A DNA stretch of 64,000 bases from positions 7,665-71,664 of the IMG/VR virus record IMGVR_UViG_3300037963_003785. One strand, written 5' to 3'. Shown one piece after another: positions 51,132 through 61,004 of the stretch. The DNA comes from a virus. Both the position numbers and the translations under genes were made by a program. The first letter of the stretch is position 1. Each line of letters starts with the position of its first letter. The notes beneath the pieces were generated by a model. It was not told the origin of the DNA. It saw nothing but the letters and a program-made list of their open reading frames with translations, and did no database searches.

Positions 51132-52002
51132 GGTTACTTGGTGTTCCTATTATTGTGTCATCTCCATCCATAACTCTATCTACTAAATCTTGAAAAGGTA
51201 AAGTAGTTTCATACCCCCACTTTTTTAAATCTTTCCATTGACGTAAATCAGTCCATATATTATGAAAACCAAATTGTCCTTCCCACATACCAGGTGATTC
51301 TCTATCTCCATTCAAAAAATCTTTATAAGTTGCATCAGTAGCCTCAACTGAAAACTTTTCTGCTAATTCTACTGGTGCAAATTTAAAACCATTGTCATGT
51401 AAAAATGAACCATTTAGTCTTGCCATGGTTTGGTCATCTGGTCTAATACCTGGAACGTAACCGAGTGTACCATCTATCTTACGATTGAAATGGTCATAGT
51501 AAGGTTTTTTTGCGTCATAGTCAAATACTCTACGAAATTTAAAATTCTCTTGTACAAACTTTAAAAGTCTTCTACTTCTTAGACTAAATCCACCGTTACC
51601 TACCTTTCCATATGTTGAGCCTGATTTTAAACCACCCCAAGAATCTTCATCACCTCTTATGTCCCACCAAGCACCAATGTAATCATATTCTAAAAATTCG
51701 TCTGTCCATGCCTTTGGATTACAAACCCAAGAGTCCCAATTTATAACTAAACAAAAATCCGTATCCACATAATCATATAACTCCGCCATAGCAAATAAAT
51801 TATATTTCTGTAATGTATCTAAAGCTCTGTTAACAACGAATATATCTTTATCATCATAGTGTGATTGTGGTGTTAAAACTTTTACATCTGCAAAATCAAT
51901 ATACCATTTACATATATTTTTTGCTTTCAAAGTCATATCCATATGAGAGTTTCTACCCTCAATAACAATAAGTGTAACATTATCAAGTTTTAATTTACTC
52001 AT
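51124..52002 (-). CDS. DUF5672-type glycosyltransferase-like protein (copy 1)
   Basis: A 292-residue DUF5672-type protein with CLVINWDSWVCNPKAW, FLEYDYIGAWWDI, VGNGGFSLRSRRLLKF, IRPDDQTMARLNG and QFGFHNIWTDLRQW. It is clearly related to its downstream neighbour across the whole length, so the pair arose by duplication. In place of the neighbour's QSDSW it has NWDSW. Likely transfers a sugar during glycan assembly; donor and acceptor unknown. It overlaps the SGNH-like gene by eight bases. Confidence 0.8.
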   Translation of the reverse strand: MSKLKLDNVTLIVIEGRNSHMDMTLKAKNICKWYIDFADVKVLTPQSHYDDKDIFVVNRALDTLQKYNLFAMAELYDYVDTDFCLVINWDSWVCNPKAWTDEFLEYDYIGAWWDIRGDEDSWGGLKSGSTYGKVGNGGFSLRSRRLLKFVQENFKFRRVFDYDAKKPYYDHFNRKIDGTLGYVPGIRPDDQTMARLNGSFLHDNGFKFAPVELAEKFSVEATDATYKDFLNGDRESPGMWEGQFGFHNIWTDLRQWKDLKKWGYETTLPFQDLVDRVMDGDDTIIGTPSNHD

Positions 52003-53095
52003 CCCAAAACCCTTTTAATTTAGTTTTTAAAAATTTAGACCACTCATTATTTGCATTCTCACTTGGATGAAAATTATCATCACCAAATCCAAGATTTTGA
52101 AGTCGTGTAAACTCTCCAAGTCCAGCTCTTGGAACCAAGTCGTTTTCCCAAAATACAAATTTATCCCAATTAATTTCATCATATAAATGCTGTGAGTATG
52201 GAAAACAATCAACATATCTTGGATAATTATTCATATCTGGTATTTCTTCATTGTGAACTCCAAATTGTAATGGATAGGTATGAGGAGCAAAATCACCTTT
52301 GTCATTATAATTTGGATGGGTAGAAATGTCATTACATTGCCACACCGTCATAAAATATTTTATATTCTTTGATTCCAAATAATTTTGTACAAATAGTATA
52401 TTTTTTAAATAATCATAATAAGAAGTAGAATGATGATGAACTCTATCATAATAAATTTGTGGCCATTTTTCGAACGTAGCTTCATTATCAATATAATCTC
52501 TTGCTCTCGCATCACCACCAACTAAAAAATACATATGTCCTGCATCTTTTAATTTTTTCCAATGAGTTCTTTTAACATCACCTCCTGATTCATGATGGTC
52601 TTCATTTATAACTGATGGATTCATATAACTATGAGCTAAAGTAAAATCTATAAAAGGTGGGTCGATGTATATATTTTTAATTTCTTCTTTAGATGGTTGA
52701 ACCTCATTGAAATAAATATTTGATTTATCAATATACACAGCCTTTCTTTCCCATCCTGTCCACATAATACCAACCCTAATGTTTTCTGGTTTATGTTTTT
52801 TTAATAACTTGTTTACTTGTCCAATGACTCTATAAGTTACCAAATCATTACCACCAGATGACATTGCTAAATTGTAACTTTTCCCACGAAAACGATTTGG
52901 ATAGTACTTATCCACGTAAATTTCATCAAACTTATAATATGAAGTAGTCGTCCCATCTTCTTTAACAAATATAGGGTCTTCATTGTGAGCATCAATTGTC
53001 TCATCAGAATCAAGGAATGATGGCCAACAAAAGTGTTCACTAAAACTACATCCTGAATATACGTTAAATAAAGGTGTCTTATACACAGAATTCAT
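51995..53095 (-). CDS. SGNH/GDSL-like hydrolase or acyltransferase
   Basis: A 366-residue protein with the block order of SGNH enzymes: YSGCSFSEHF near 13-22 (nucleophile Ser in GCSFS), YNLAMSSGGNDLVTY near 74-88 (oxyanion Gly/Asn) and the C-terminal GDDNFHPSENANNEW, which supplies the Asp and His of the triad. Such enzymes remove or add acyl groups on sugars. In this cassette it may de-acylate or O-acetylate the glycan. The middle is variable and aromatic-rich (VHHHSTSYYDYLKNIL). It overlaps the neighbouring genes slightly. Confidence 0.72.
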   Translation of the reverse strand: MNSVYKTPLFNVYSGCSFSEHFCWPSFLDSDETIDAHNEDPIFVKEDGTTTSYYKFDEIYVDKYYPNRFRGKSYNLAMSSGGNDLVTYRVIGQVNKLLKKHKPENIRVGIMWTGWERKAVYIDKSNIYFNEVQPSKEEIKNIYIDPPFIDFTLAHSYMNPSVINEDHHESGGDVKRTHWKKLKDAGHMYFLVGGDARARDYIDNEATFEKWPQIYYDRVHHHSTSYYDYLKNILFVQNYLESKNIKYFMTVWQCNDISTHPNYNDKGDFAPHTYPLQFGVHNEEIPDMNNYPRYVDCFPYSQHLYDEINWDKFVFWENDLVPRAGLGEFTRLQNLGFGDDNFHPSENANNEWSKFLKTKLKGFWDE

Positions 53096-54263
53096 CCATT
53101 TGTTTTATGATATCTTTACCATCATGTTTTTCCATCAAAACTTGTTGGTTGTGACAAACATCATCCTTGACTAAATCATACCAATCATTAGCGGAATAAT
53201 TCATATCAATAATTCTTTTTAATTCGTTTACAACACACGATACAGTATTTCCCCAAGACTCAACACCATGTCTTTCATATGATGTATCAAAAATATTATC
53301 AAAAACTTTAAACCCTAAACTCTTTAGAAATGTTAAACCACCTTTGTTACATACTGATATAAACGGGTGTCCTAATGTAATGGGTTTAAAAATCTTCTCA
53401 GACCAAAATGATGTTTGTTGTAAAGTTTCAGAACGTATGGTATCTATACTACTTTCAGAAACCACACTTAATCTACTATTCACATAATAATTAAAAGCGA
53501 TATCTAAGTCCCAATCATCAAAAGGTGCTGGATTTTTACCATCGTCTTTGATATCAAGGTAATCATAATTATCTTCTATCGTCACTCCATCCCAAATATG
53601 ACTAACATATCCTTTATCATATAAGCCCTCTGATTTTAAAAGAGATAACAAAAACTTTCTTTGTTTATGTGGTCTTCTTAACATACATAAAAAATCTTTG
53701 TAGAATAAATTAGGTTGTCTGTTAACATAATTTAATTTATTAAAATTATTTTTTAAAGCTCCAGCTGAAATCATCATTGCCCTATTCCAATACATAAATT
53801 TTTTAATTGGACTATCTTGAGTGCCTTGACTTGGTAGTTCTATCAATTCTCGTTGGTCTGATACCCAATAGGGTGAGTTACTCCGAACCTTTCTCCAATC
53901 TTTGTAATTTTGTTCCATATTATAATCACTATGTAAAACTATCACCTTATCCATCTCTAATCCAAACTCTAAACAACACTCAGACAAATAGTTAAAACTT
54001 CCCCAAAAAGGGCCAGGTTCACCACTAAAATCAAAGACCCAATATTCGTTTGGAAACTTGTCAAGAAGTTTTCTAAAAAGTTGTTTAAAAATTCCTTCTC
54101 TATATCGACCATCATACCATACGTGATTCCAAACTAATTGATAACAATCGGTAAAAAAAGTATAGGGTACATATGGAATCAAAAGGTCAAACCTTGTAGA
54201 CTCGTTAAAAAACATTTCTTTTGGTTTTCCTTGTCTAATAAATTTTTCGTGTCTTTCACTCAT
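53079..54263 (-). CDS. GT-B-like glycosyltransferase with EK C-terminal domain (paralogue 2)
   Basis: A 394-residue protein from ATG 54263; two alternative upstream starts (54275, 54287) have no ribosome-binding site. The C-terminal part has SRLSVVSESSID, FWSEKIFKPITLGHPFI, LTFLKSLGFKVFDNIFDTSY and a final helix, the same order as in the proteins at 41614, 54256 and 63192. A shared middle segment, CMLRRPHKQRKFLLSLLKSE followed by YDKGYVSH, matches (R.pr..R..ll..l, dkGlVS) in the other copies. The N-terminus (STRFDLLIPYVPYTFFTDCY) is its own. Predicted glycosyltransferase. Confidence 0.7.
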   Translation of the reverse strand: MSERHEKFIRQGKPKEMFFNESTRFDLLIPYVPYTFFTDCYQLVWNHVWYDGRYREGIFKQLFRKLLDKFPNEYWVFDFSGEPGPFWGSFNYLSECCLEFGLEMDKVIVLHSDYNMEQNYKDWRKVRSNSPYWVSDQRELIELPSQGTQDSPIKKFMYWNRAMMISAGALKNNFNKLNYVNRQPNLFYKDFLCMLRRPHKQRKFLLSLLKSEGLYDKGYVSHIWDGVTIEDNYDYLDIKDDGKNPAPFDDWDLDIAFNYYVNSRLSVVSESSIDTIRSETLQQTSFWSEKIFKPITLGHPFISVCNKGGLTFLKSLGFKVFDNIFDTSYERHGVESWGNTVSCVVNELKRIIDMNYSANDWYDLVKDDVCHNQQVLMEKHDGKDIIKQMDEFCV

Positions 54264-56547
54264 ATAATATCCCATATACTTTATCAAATATTTGTTTGTG
54301 CATATTGTTATTTGTAGCGTAGTTTAATAAATGATTATAATTGTGTTCTATGATATCGAAGTTATCATGATACAAATCATGTAACTCTTCAAGTGATAAA
54401 CCACATAATCTATCAACCTCTTTAGCAATCGATTCTAACCTATCATAATTATCTTTTACATCATCATATGACTCATCAATAAACTTATCAAATGTTCTAA
54501 ATCCCAACTCCTTTAGCATCTGTAAAGAATGTCTTGCTCCCACATAAATAAATGGTAATCCATACATCATGGGTTTGAATACTTTTTCACTTAGGTACAT
54601 CGTATCATTATTACTATATACAGACTCAGTAGCTATCTGAAAATATGCATTCTGAAAGGAATCCTTCAATAACATTTGAGGACTTAAGGATGACGCGTGA
54701 ACGTGTGAATCACTTAACGCATCTTTTAAACTATCCTCAATCACCAAAGGTGATATCTCAAGTAACTTTTGTTTATACCTTTCTAAATCTTTTTGTTTGT
54801 TAGAATCTTTTACCAACCTTTCCATAGGTTCTTTCCATGCTGGAAAAGACTTCCCACCAAGACTCACAATACCTTTGTCAAGATTATCATCTCTTAATAA
54901 CATGGACATCAATACGTGTTTGTGTAATCTTGGATTTCTATTATGTGTTATAAAGTGATACTTTCTTTTTTTATCCTTACTAATTTCATTCAATAATAGA
55001 ACAGACTTTTTATATCCCTCGTGTTGTTCAAGTTCATTTTTTTCTTTAGTAATTCTCAAACCATCTTTTAGAGTTTTAAACATCTGAGATGTAATGTTTA
55101 GTTCTGAATTTGTTGCCATAACATTGATTGGTTTTTGATAAGAAAAATTATGTAATGAACCTTGACTATAACCAGGATGACCAAATGCCCAAGAGTTATA
55201 TGCTTCCTCTAATTTATGGTTACTAATTAAAAATAATATCTGACTTGGTGGTATTTTATTTTTATCTATCACGTGATGTAACTCATCAAAGAATTCAAAC
55301 AGACCATCACCATCACCATAAGAATTATTTTCAACATACCCCTCATGGATATAACTTATTACTAATAAACAATTACCTTTTTGTACCTGTTCCAATACAC
55401 CAGGTGACATGAAGTCAACAAAAGTTCTCCCATGATGATGTGGACTATCTTTAATTACACCAAGAATATTAAGAGGTGTTCCATAAGGTTCAACAACATA
55501 CACAAACTTTTCTCTATCTGGCCTATTAACATTTAATGATTTATCACCACTATGTCTTAGATTAGATTCGGTGTCGGGTAGTTTTAAAAATTCACTACAA
55601 GAACCAAAGTGTAAATTATATCCAGTTTCTATATAAGGTATATCAAAAAATGCAGTTCTTTGGGTGGTTGGTCTTGGGTCTTGATGAATTACACCACAAT
55701 GGTCACACTCTCCGTTATACAAATCATTCCAACGTTCATGAAAAAAAGGCATTGGGTCTCCACCATGTCTAATCATTTCACTAACGTATCTTGGTGCTAA
55801 ACCATTTGGAATCGGCCCGTAAGGCCCCATGTAATCAAAACCAAAATTTAGGTCAATCTTATCAACCACTTTAGGTGTTTCTTTATAAACAACTGGACTT
55901 TGACAAACCATATATTTAGAACTATTTGCTTCTTGTGTGAAACCATCACCATACTTTTTAGGTGGTAATTTAGAAATATACTCACAACTATAATCTTTAA
56001 ATAAATTTTCTATATCTATAGTAATATCATCAGTTAGATTACTATCAGATACTATCCACCCACCAGAAACCATTTTACTTTTTGCCCACAGATAACCACG
56101 TTCTCTAAGTAATGGTGTTCGTTTCCAACTACCCAAATCATTATGTAGTAACGCAATATCAAAATTATGGATACCAACTCTATCTAAATCATTACAATCA
56201 AATATTTCTATGTTTGGATGATTTGTTGGATTAAATAAATCATATCCTATAACTCTATCTTCTCCAAACTTTTCAATCAAATGGTCAAGTGTCTTTCCAT
56301 TACCAGCACCCAACACAACAATCTTTCCATTCTTAGGTATTGGTAATTGAAAAATTATTTGTCTATATAACGAATTTATTGGATATGATGAATCATATGG
56401 GCCTGTTTCTGGATTATCATCTTCAAACCAATATGACTCATCGTAAAAAGCAGTTTCATCATTTTTAGCATGTAAGATACTGATATAGTCTTTCCACGTA
56501 GACCACCTATCATCATTATGTTTTTTTAACAACTCTTGAAAGTTCAA
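54256..56547 (-). CDS. Fusion protein: methyltransferase-like domain plus EK-type glycosyltransferase (paralogue 3)
   Basis: A 763-residue protein. Start chosen at TTG 56547, which overlaps the carbamoyltransferase stop and has AAGG four bases upstream; the longer frame to 56652 reads through the neighbour in another frame with no conserved sequence. N-terminal region: KIVVLGAGNGKTLDHLI and VIGYDLFN form a SAM-binding class I methyltransferase-type motif. Middle: a segment with ECDHCGVIHQDPRP (CxxC...H). C-terminal 260 residues: YHFITHNRNPRLHKHVL, DKGIVSLGG, ATESVYSNND, LSEKVFKPMMYGLPFIYVG and FRTFDKFIDESYDD, as in three other genes here. It may methylate and transfer a sugar. Confidence 0.7.
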   Translation of the reverse strand: MNFQELLKKHNDDRWSTWKDYISILHAKNDETAFYDESYWFEDDNPETGPYDSSYPINSLYRQIIFQLPIPKNGKIVVLGAGNGKTLDHLIEKFGEDRVIGYDLFNPTNHPNIEIFDCNDLDRVGIHNFDIALLHNDLGSWKRTPLLRERGYLWAKSKMVSGGWIVSDSNLTDDITIDIENLFKDYSCEYISKLPPKKYGDGFTQEANSSKYMVCQSPVVYKETPKVVDKIDLNFGFDYMGPYGPIPNGLAPRYVSEMIRHGGDPMPFFHERWNDLYNGECDHCGVIHQDPRPTTQRTAFFDIPYIETGYNLHFGSCSEFLKLPDTESNLRHSGDKSLNVNRPDREKFVYVVEPYGTPLNILGVIKDSPHHHGRTFVDFMSPGVLEQVQKGNCLLVISYIHEGYVENNSYGDGDGLFEFFDELHHVIDKNKIPPSQILFLISNHKLEEAYNSWAFGHPGYSQGSLHNFSYQKPINVMATNSELNITSQMFKTLKDGLRITKEKNELEQHEGYKKSVLLLNEISKDKKRKYHFITHNRNPRLHKHVLMSMLLRDDNLDKGIVSLGGKSFPAWKEPMERLVKDSNKQKDLERYKQKLLEISPLVIEDSLKDALSDSHVHASSLSPQMLLKDSFQNAYFQIATESVYSNNDTMYLSEKVFKPMMYGLPFIYVGARHSLQMLKELGFRTFDKFIDESYDDVKDNYDRLESIAKEVDRLCGLSLEELHDLYHDNFDIIEHNYNHLLNYATNNNMHKQIFDKVYGILYE

Positions 56548-58001
56548 TGTACCTTTACCCCATATCTCTTTGTGAAAGCAACGCCGTCTTGATATGAGTT
56601 TACAATAGGTTGACCTTTTATGTTTAAAGACGTGTTCAAAACCATTGGACATCCTGTCTTCTTATAAAACTCCTTGATTAGTTTATAGTAACCTGGATTA
56701 TCATCTTTACTTACAGTCTGTACTCGTGAAGTGTTATCAACATGACAGATAGCAGGATATTTATCAGGATACTTACAAGGTGCAACAAATTGCATAAACT
56801 GAGATTTACGAACTGGCATATCAAATATTTCGTGTGCGTGCTCTTCTAACACCGATGGTGCAAAGGGTCGAAACTTTTGTCTACGTTTTATCTCGTTTAC
56901 TTTATCTTTAATCTCATCACCTCGTGGGTCTGCTAACAAACTACGATTACCAAGAGCTCTTGGGCCAAACTCTGCCCTACCACTTGCAACTCCTACAATG
57001 TTACCATCCAACAACTCATTCAAAACTTTACGCCATGGATATCTACCTTTTATATCATATCCTGTAAATGGTGTTTTCCAATTTACGTGTTCACCAAATA
57101 GATAAGCTGCACAACCAAGTGATGAACCAGCATCACCAGGATTTGGTAGTATCCATAATTTAGGATAATGGTCACGAGCTATGATTGAGTTAGCCACACA
57201 ATTTAAGGCTACCCCACCCATGTATACACAATTATCTGTTTCAGGTACTAACTCCTTAGCTTTCAAAAATATTTTTTGAATCTCTTCCTCAATGACAGAT
57301 TGTGTGTTTGCTGCAATATGAAACTTCCATTGTTCTGAACCATCATCAGGATAGTATTTACTATCCCACCCTAAACAACCTCTATGTAAATTGTGATGAA
57401 GTAACTCTCTTAGTTCTGATTTTATTTTTTCATTTACTTGTCCATAAGCAGCCATTCCCATAAGAATGTATTCATCTTCTTGTGGTTTTAATCCAAGTCG
57501 TTGTGTTATAGCTGAATAGAATAAACCAAGTGATTGTGGGTAAGTCATACTCCATCTTTTTTCAAAGTGACTACCCCAAGCATACCATATAGTAGCCGTT
57601 TCAAACTCACCTATCGCATCGATGTTAACAATACATGCCTCATCATACGGACTCGTGTAATATCCAGCAGCTGCATGTGATTGATGATGTTGAACATAAT
57701 TAATAGGAAGTTCACCAATATATCTTTTTAGATATTTCTTTGGTGTATTGTCAAGTTGAAATACTTCTTTGTACTGACCAGCCTTGAGTTGTCTGTATTT
57801 CTTTAGCCAAGGGCGTTCAAAATAAGCAACCTTATCTGGTTTTCCATATCGATACATATCTGCAAATATAGCAGCATGTAACTCGGAATCATTTTTTATT
57901 CCAGAGTATCTTTCTGAATGTGCAGCAAATACGACTTCTCCATTATCAATTAAAGATATGGACGCGTCGTGATTCAGTGCGTTTATTCCTAATATTCTCA
58001 T
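56544..58001 (-). CDS. Carbamoyltransferase (NodU/CmcH/TobZ family)
   Basis: A 485-residue enzyme that would carbamoylate a hydroxyl group, typically of a sugar, using carbamoyl phosphate and ATP. N-terminal Kae1-like domain: GINALNHDAS at 5-14, QHHQSHAAAGY at 104-114 (metal-binding histidines), DAIGEFETATIW and MGMAAYGQ. C-terminal YrdC-like domain: GRAEFGPRALGNRSLLADPR at 341-360, KFRPFAPSVL, and MVLNTSLNIKGQPIVNS near the end. The C-terminus is a little short but includes the family's last conserved block. Start ATG 58001 has GAGG seven bases upstream and overlaps the radical SAM gene by 56 bases. Confidence 0.92.
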   Translation of the reverse strand: MRILGINALNHDASISLIDNGEVVFAAHSERYSGIKNDSELHAAIFADMYRYGKPDKVAYFERPWLKKYRQLKAGQYKEVFQLDNTPKKYLKRYIGELPINYVQHHQSHAAAGYYTSPYDEACIVNIDAIGEFETATIWYAWGSHFEKRWSMTYPQSLGLFYSAITQRLGLKPQEDEYILMGMAAYGQVNEKIKSELRELLHHNLHRGCLGWDSKYYPDDGSEQWKFHIAANTQSVIEEEIQKIFLKAKELVPETDNCVYMGGVALNCVANSIIARDHYPKLWILPNPGDAGSSLGCAAYLFGEHVNWKTPFTGYDIKGRYPWRKVLNELLDGNIVGVASGRAEFGPRALGNRSLLADPRGDEIKDKVNEIKRRQKFRPFAPSVLEEHAHEIFDMPVRKSQFMQFVAPCKYPDKYPAICHVDNTSRVQTVSKDDNPGYYKLIKEFYKKTGCPMVLNTSLNIKGQPIVNSYQDGVAFTKRYGVKVH

Positions 58002-60000
58002 TCATAACCTCATAGTCTGTAAATGGTAATTTAGAGGACGGAACTTTGTCTACCATATTTTTACCAAACCCTATTTTTCTTCTTCCAACTAATTTCCCTG
58101 CAAAGTCTTGAAAATCAGTCCATGTTTCTTTAGGATAAAAATTATAACCTGTAGTTTCATTTATTACTTCTTTATTCATATAAAGATTATAATATGATTT
58201 AGAGTATATTTTATAAATAGAACCAACGTTGTTAAAATCAACAATTAAATCTTTATTGAACTCTACAATCTCTGATAACTCTAGCTTATCGACATCACCA
58301 AATTGTTCTTTATAAAAGTTTTGTAGTTCTTGAAAAACTTGTGTCTTATTTTTATGTAAAACAAACTGAAGTCTACAATAAAAATACCAACCTAATATAT
58401 TAATGTCATCGTAATCTTTTCTTGAAGAATAGTCTTTTGTTTCCAACACCTCTCTAATATCAGTAGAATGTAACTCATAAAAATAATTTAAAAATAATTC
58501 TTTGTTTTCCACAATATACTTTTGTAATTCATCATAAAATTTATAGTAAGAAACATTATAATATTTGTTTAAATATCTACTGACATATTGTGTCCACCCT
58601 AAGACGTGAAAGTTTATTATGATTACATTGAATAAAACAGCATCTAACCAATCAGTAAAAGGCATTGTGTTTGTCTCGTAAACAAGTTCTACTATTTCTG
58701 GTGTAGGGTCGTCTTCAGGATTATTGTTTGTGATATAATTTTTTATTGGTTTTGTTTTTATACCAAACACTTCCCTTAGATTTTTATCATTCAAGGGTGC
58801 ACCTTCTAAAATTTCACAAAACCATAAATCCATTGATGTATGTTGACCAGCTTCTAATAAATCATTTATACCTTTTTTCCAAGTGTCTAAGGTTTCTAAT
58901 GGTAGACCAAGTATAATCTCTGTATAATTAGGTATACCCTTTTCATCACACTTCTCAATTATCTCTTCAAACTTCTGTATTTTCATATTAGAACGTTCGA
59001 TAACTTTTAACGTTTCAGGATTCATAGATTGAAAACTTAAAGTCAACCCTCTCATCAATCCAACGTCATTCATTTTTTCAGAGATTCCTAATATTCTTTC
59101 GTTACTATTTTTAGCCCAAGCAATTTGATAAGCAGATGGATATCCTTGTTCGACTTTACACTTTACCATATGGTCTGCTATAGCTAAATCTCTTTTATTA
59201 TAAATACCAAAGTTTGCATTAGCAATGTTTACAAAATCTATCTTTTCTTTATTAACCCACTCTATCTCATCATATACTCTGTCTCTACCAAACTTTTTTA
59301 ATTTAGAGTAGGTCAACGTACCCCAATCACAAAACGTACACTTATATGGACATCCTCTATCGGTCTCCATTACCATCGACCATTTTGCATTTGGTTCTTC
59401 TTTCAGTATATCATCGAATAAACCAATTGTATATGGTGACGGAATATCATCTAAATTTTCAACTCGTAATTGTGGTGGTGTTGAGATAACCATACCATCC
59501 TTTTTAAAAGACAATCCTTTCACATCACTAAAATCATTTGTATCAATATAGGTTTCAAGTATTTGTTTGAAAGTAATTTCACCCTCACTATGTACTAATA
59601 CATCTGCATACTTATACTTTCCTTGTAAAGAACTTTTATCTATTCTTCTACCTGACTCAACTGTTTTTGTACCAAACCCTTTCTGTGGTACTGACGGGCC
59701 TCCTACAACTATTAAACAATTTGGATATTTTTCTTTTATTAATTTTATTACTTTTAGATTATATTGGTCATTCCAAAGATAAGCAGAAAATCCAACTACT
59801 GATGGATTGTCGAGTTTTTTTAAATATTCTCTTGGATTTAATCTTTTATAAAACAATCCTTTTAGTTTGTAATTATCAGTAACAATATCTGAAGTAGTGC
59901 AATACGACCATAGAGTAGCAACAGAGTATGGTAAATAGTATCCACTATTTTCACCATATCCTGTTTTAAAATTTACACTAAAAAGATATACATTTTTCAT
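57946..60000 (-). CDS. B12-type radical SAM enzyme
   Basis: A 684-residue protein of the B12-binding/radical SAM family. N-terminal cobalamin-type Rossmann domain: YYLPYSVATLWSYC near 21-34, VGFSAYLWN, CLIVVGGPSVPQ near 95-106 and DVLVHSEGEITF. Radical SAM core: RGCPYKCTFCDWG with Cys217, Cys221 and Cys224 for the 4Fe-4S cluster; later TLSFQSMNPETLKVIERSNM and EIILGLPLETLD as in the family. The last 250 residues are a helical extension. It may C-methylate or otherwise remodel a sugar or lipid-linked group. It follows the epimerase (ATGA overlap) and precedes the carbamoyltransferase. Confidence 0.88.
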   Translation of the reverse strand: MKNVYLFSVNFKTGYGENSGYYLPYSVATLWSYCTTSDIVTDNYKLKGLFYKRLNPREYLKKLDNPSVVGFSAYLWNDQYNLKVIKLIKEKYPNCLIVVGGPSVPQKGFGTKTVESGRRIDKSSLQGKYKYADVLVHSEGEITFKQILETYIDTNDFSDVKGLSFKKDGMVISTPPQLRVENLDDIPSPYTIGLFDDILKEEPNAKWSMVMETDRGCPYKCTFCDWGTLTYSKLKKFGRDRVYDEIEWVNKEKIDFVNIANANFGIYNKRDLAIADHMVKCKVEQGYPSAYQIAWAKNSNERILGISEKMNDVGLMRGLTLSFQSMNPETLKVIERSNMKIQKFEEIIEKCDEKGIPNYTEIILGLPLETLDTWKKGINDLLEAGQHTSMDLWFCEILEGAPLNDKNLREVFGIKTKPIKNYITNNNPEDDPTPEIVELVYETNTMPFTDWLDAVLFNVIIINFHVLGWTQYVSRYLNKYYNVSYYKFYDELQKYIVENKELFLNYFYELHSTDIREVLETKDYSSRKDYDDINILGWYFYCRLQFVLHKNKTQVFQELQNFYKEQFGDVDKLELSEIVEFNKDLIVDFNNVGSIYKIYSKSYYNLYMNKEVINETTGYNFYPKETWTDFQDFAGKLVGRRKIGFGKNMVDKVPSSKLPFTDYEVMNENIRNKRTESRRVHIFN

Positions 60001-61004
60001 TTATTCCACCACTCAAGTGAGCCTTTGTTATCATAAATATCGGAATGTTCAGTATCATGATTATATCTTATCCATTCAAAAGTATTTTTTAATCCCTCTT
60101 CAAGAGTATACTTTGGTTTCCAATCTAAATCTTTTTCAACTAAACTATTTTCAGAATTACGAGTTCTGACTCCAATCTGTTTAACGTCTATGTTTTTGAT
60201 TTTTGTTTCCTTACCACTAAACTTTATTGCAAGTTTAGCCAATTCATTTATAGATACATCTTCTTCTGAACCAATATTATATGGGCCTGATAATTCACTA
60301 TCCATCAGTTTAGAAACTCCGTTAATACAATCATCAATATACAAAAATGAACGTCTCTGTTTTCCGTCTCCATAAACTTCCATAGTACCATCAGACTCTA
60401 TCGCCTTTCTACACATAGCCGCTGGTGCCTTTTCTTTACCACCATCAAAAACTCCACCAGGCCCATATATGTTGTGAAACCTTGCAATCTTTACATCGAA
60501 TCCATGATTCTTTTTATAAGCTAAATATAATCTTTCACTAAATAATTTTTCCCACCCATATTCAGAATCAGGATTCGCTGGATATGCGAACTCTTCTTTT
60601 AATGCAGGTGAGCCTTTTTTGTTTTGTCTTTCATTTGGATAGATACAAGCAGAAGAGGAATAAAATACTTTCTTTATAGATTTTCTTTTCATTACATCAA
60701 GTACATTTAAATTTATTCGAGCTGAATTTGACATTATATCCGCATCATGTTCTTCTGTAAAAATGTAATCAGCTCCACCCATATCTGCAGCAAACTGATA
60801 AACTTCGTCTACGAACGTACTAATAACAGAATCACAAAAGTTATAATCAGTCAAGTCTCCTTTCACGAACTCATCAGCTTCGGTTAAAGAAAACTCAGGT
60901 GACTTTAAGTCAACACCTCTGACCCAATGTCCTTGTTTTCTTAAATGACTAACCATAGCATTACCTATGAAACCACCTGCTCCTAATACAACTATGTTTT
61001 TCAC
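59997..61004 (-). CDS. GDP-mannose 3,5-epimerase-like SDR
   Basis: A 335-residue extended SDR. The start is GTG 61004, with GGAG six bases upstream and a GTGA overlap with the previous stop. It matches the GME group: GAGGFIGNAMVSHL, YQFAADMGGADYIF, SSSACIYPNER, DSEYGWEKLFSERLY (YxxxK), ARFHNIYGPGGVFDGG and EKAPAAMCRKAI. GME converts GDP-mannose to GDP-galactose/gulose. With the GDP-mannose 4,6-dehydratase downstream, the cassette appears centred on GDP-mannose-derived sugars. Confidence 0.9.
   Translation of the reverse strand: MKNIVVLGAGGFIGNAMVSHLRKQGHWVRGVDLKSPEFSLTEADEFVKGDLTDYNFCDSVISTFVDEVYQFAADMGGADYIFTEEHDADIMSNSARINLNVLDVMKRKSIKKVFYSSSACIYPNERQNKKGSPALKEEFAYPANPDSEYGWEKLFSERLYLAYKKNHGFDVKIARFHNIYGPGGVFDGGKEKAPAAMCRKAIESDGTMEVYGDGKQRRSFLYIDDCINGVSKLMDSELSGPYNIGSEEDVSINELAKLAIKFSGKETKIKNIDVKQIGVRTRNSENSLVEKDLDWKPKYTLEEGLKNTFEWIRYNHDTEHSDIYDNKGSLEWWNK

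Noticed and set aside
54256-58001. Carbamoyltransferase disrupted by a frameshift into the following gene
   Set aside because: The carbamoyltransferase frame includes the last conserved block (NTSLNIKGQPIV) and the alternative frame across the overlap has no family-like sequence.
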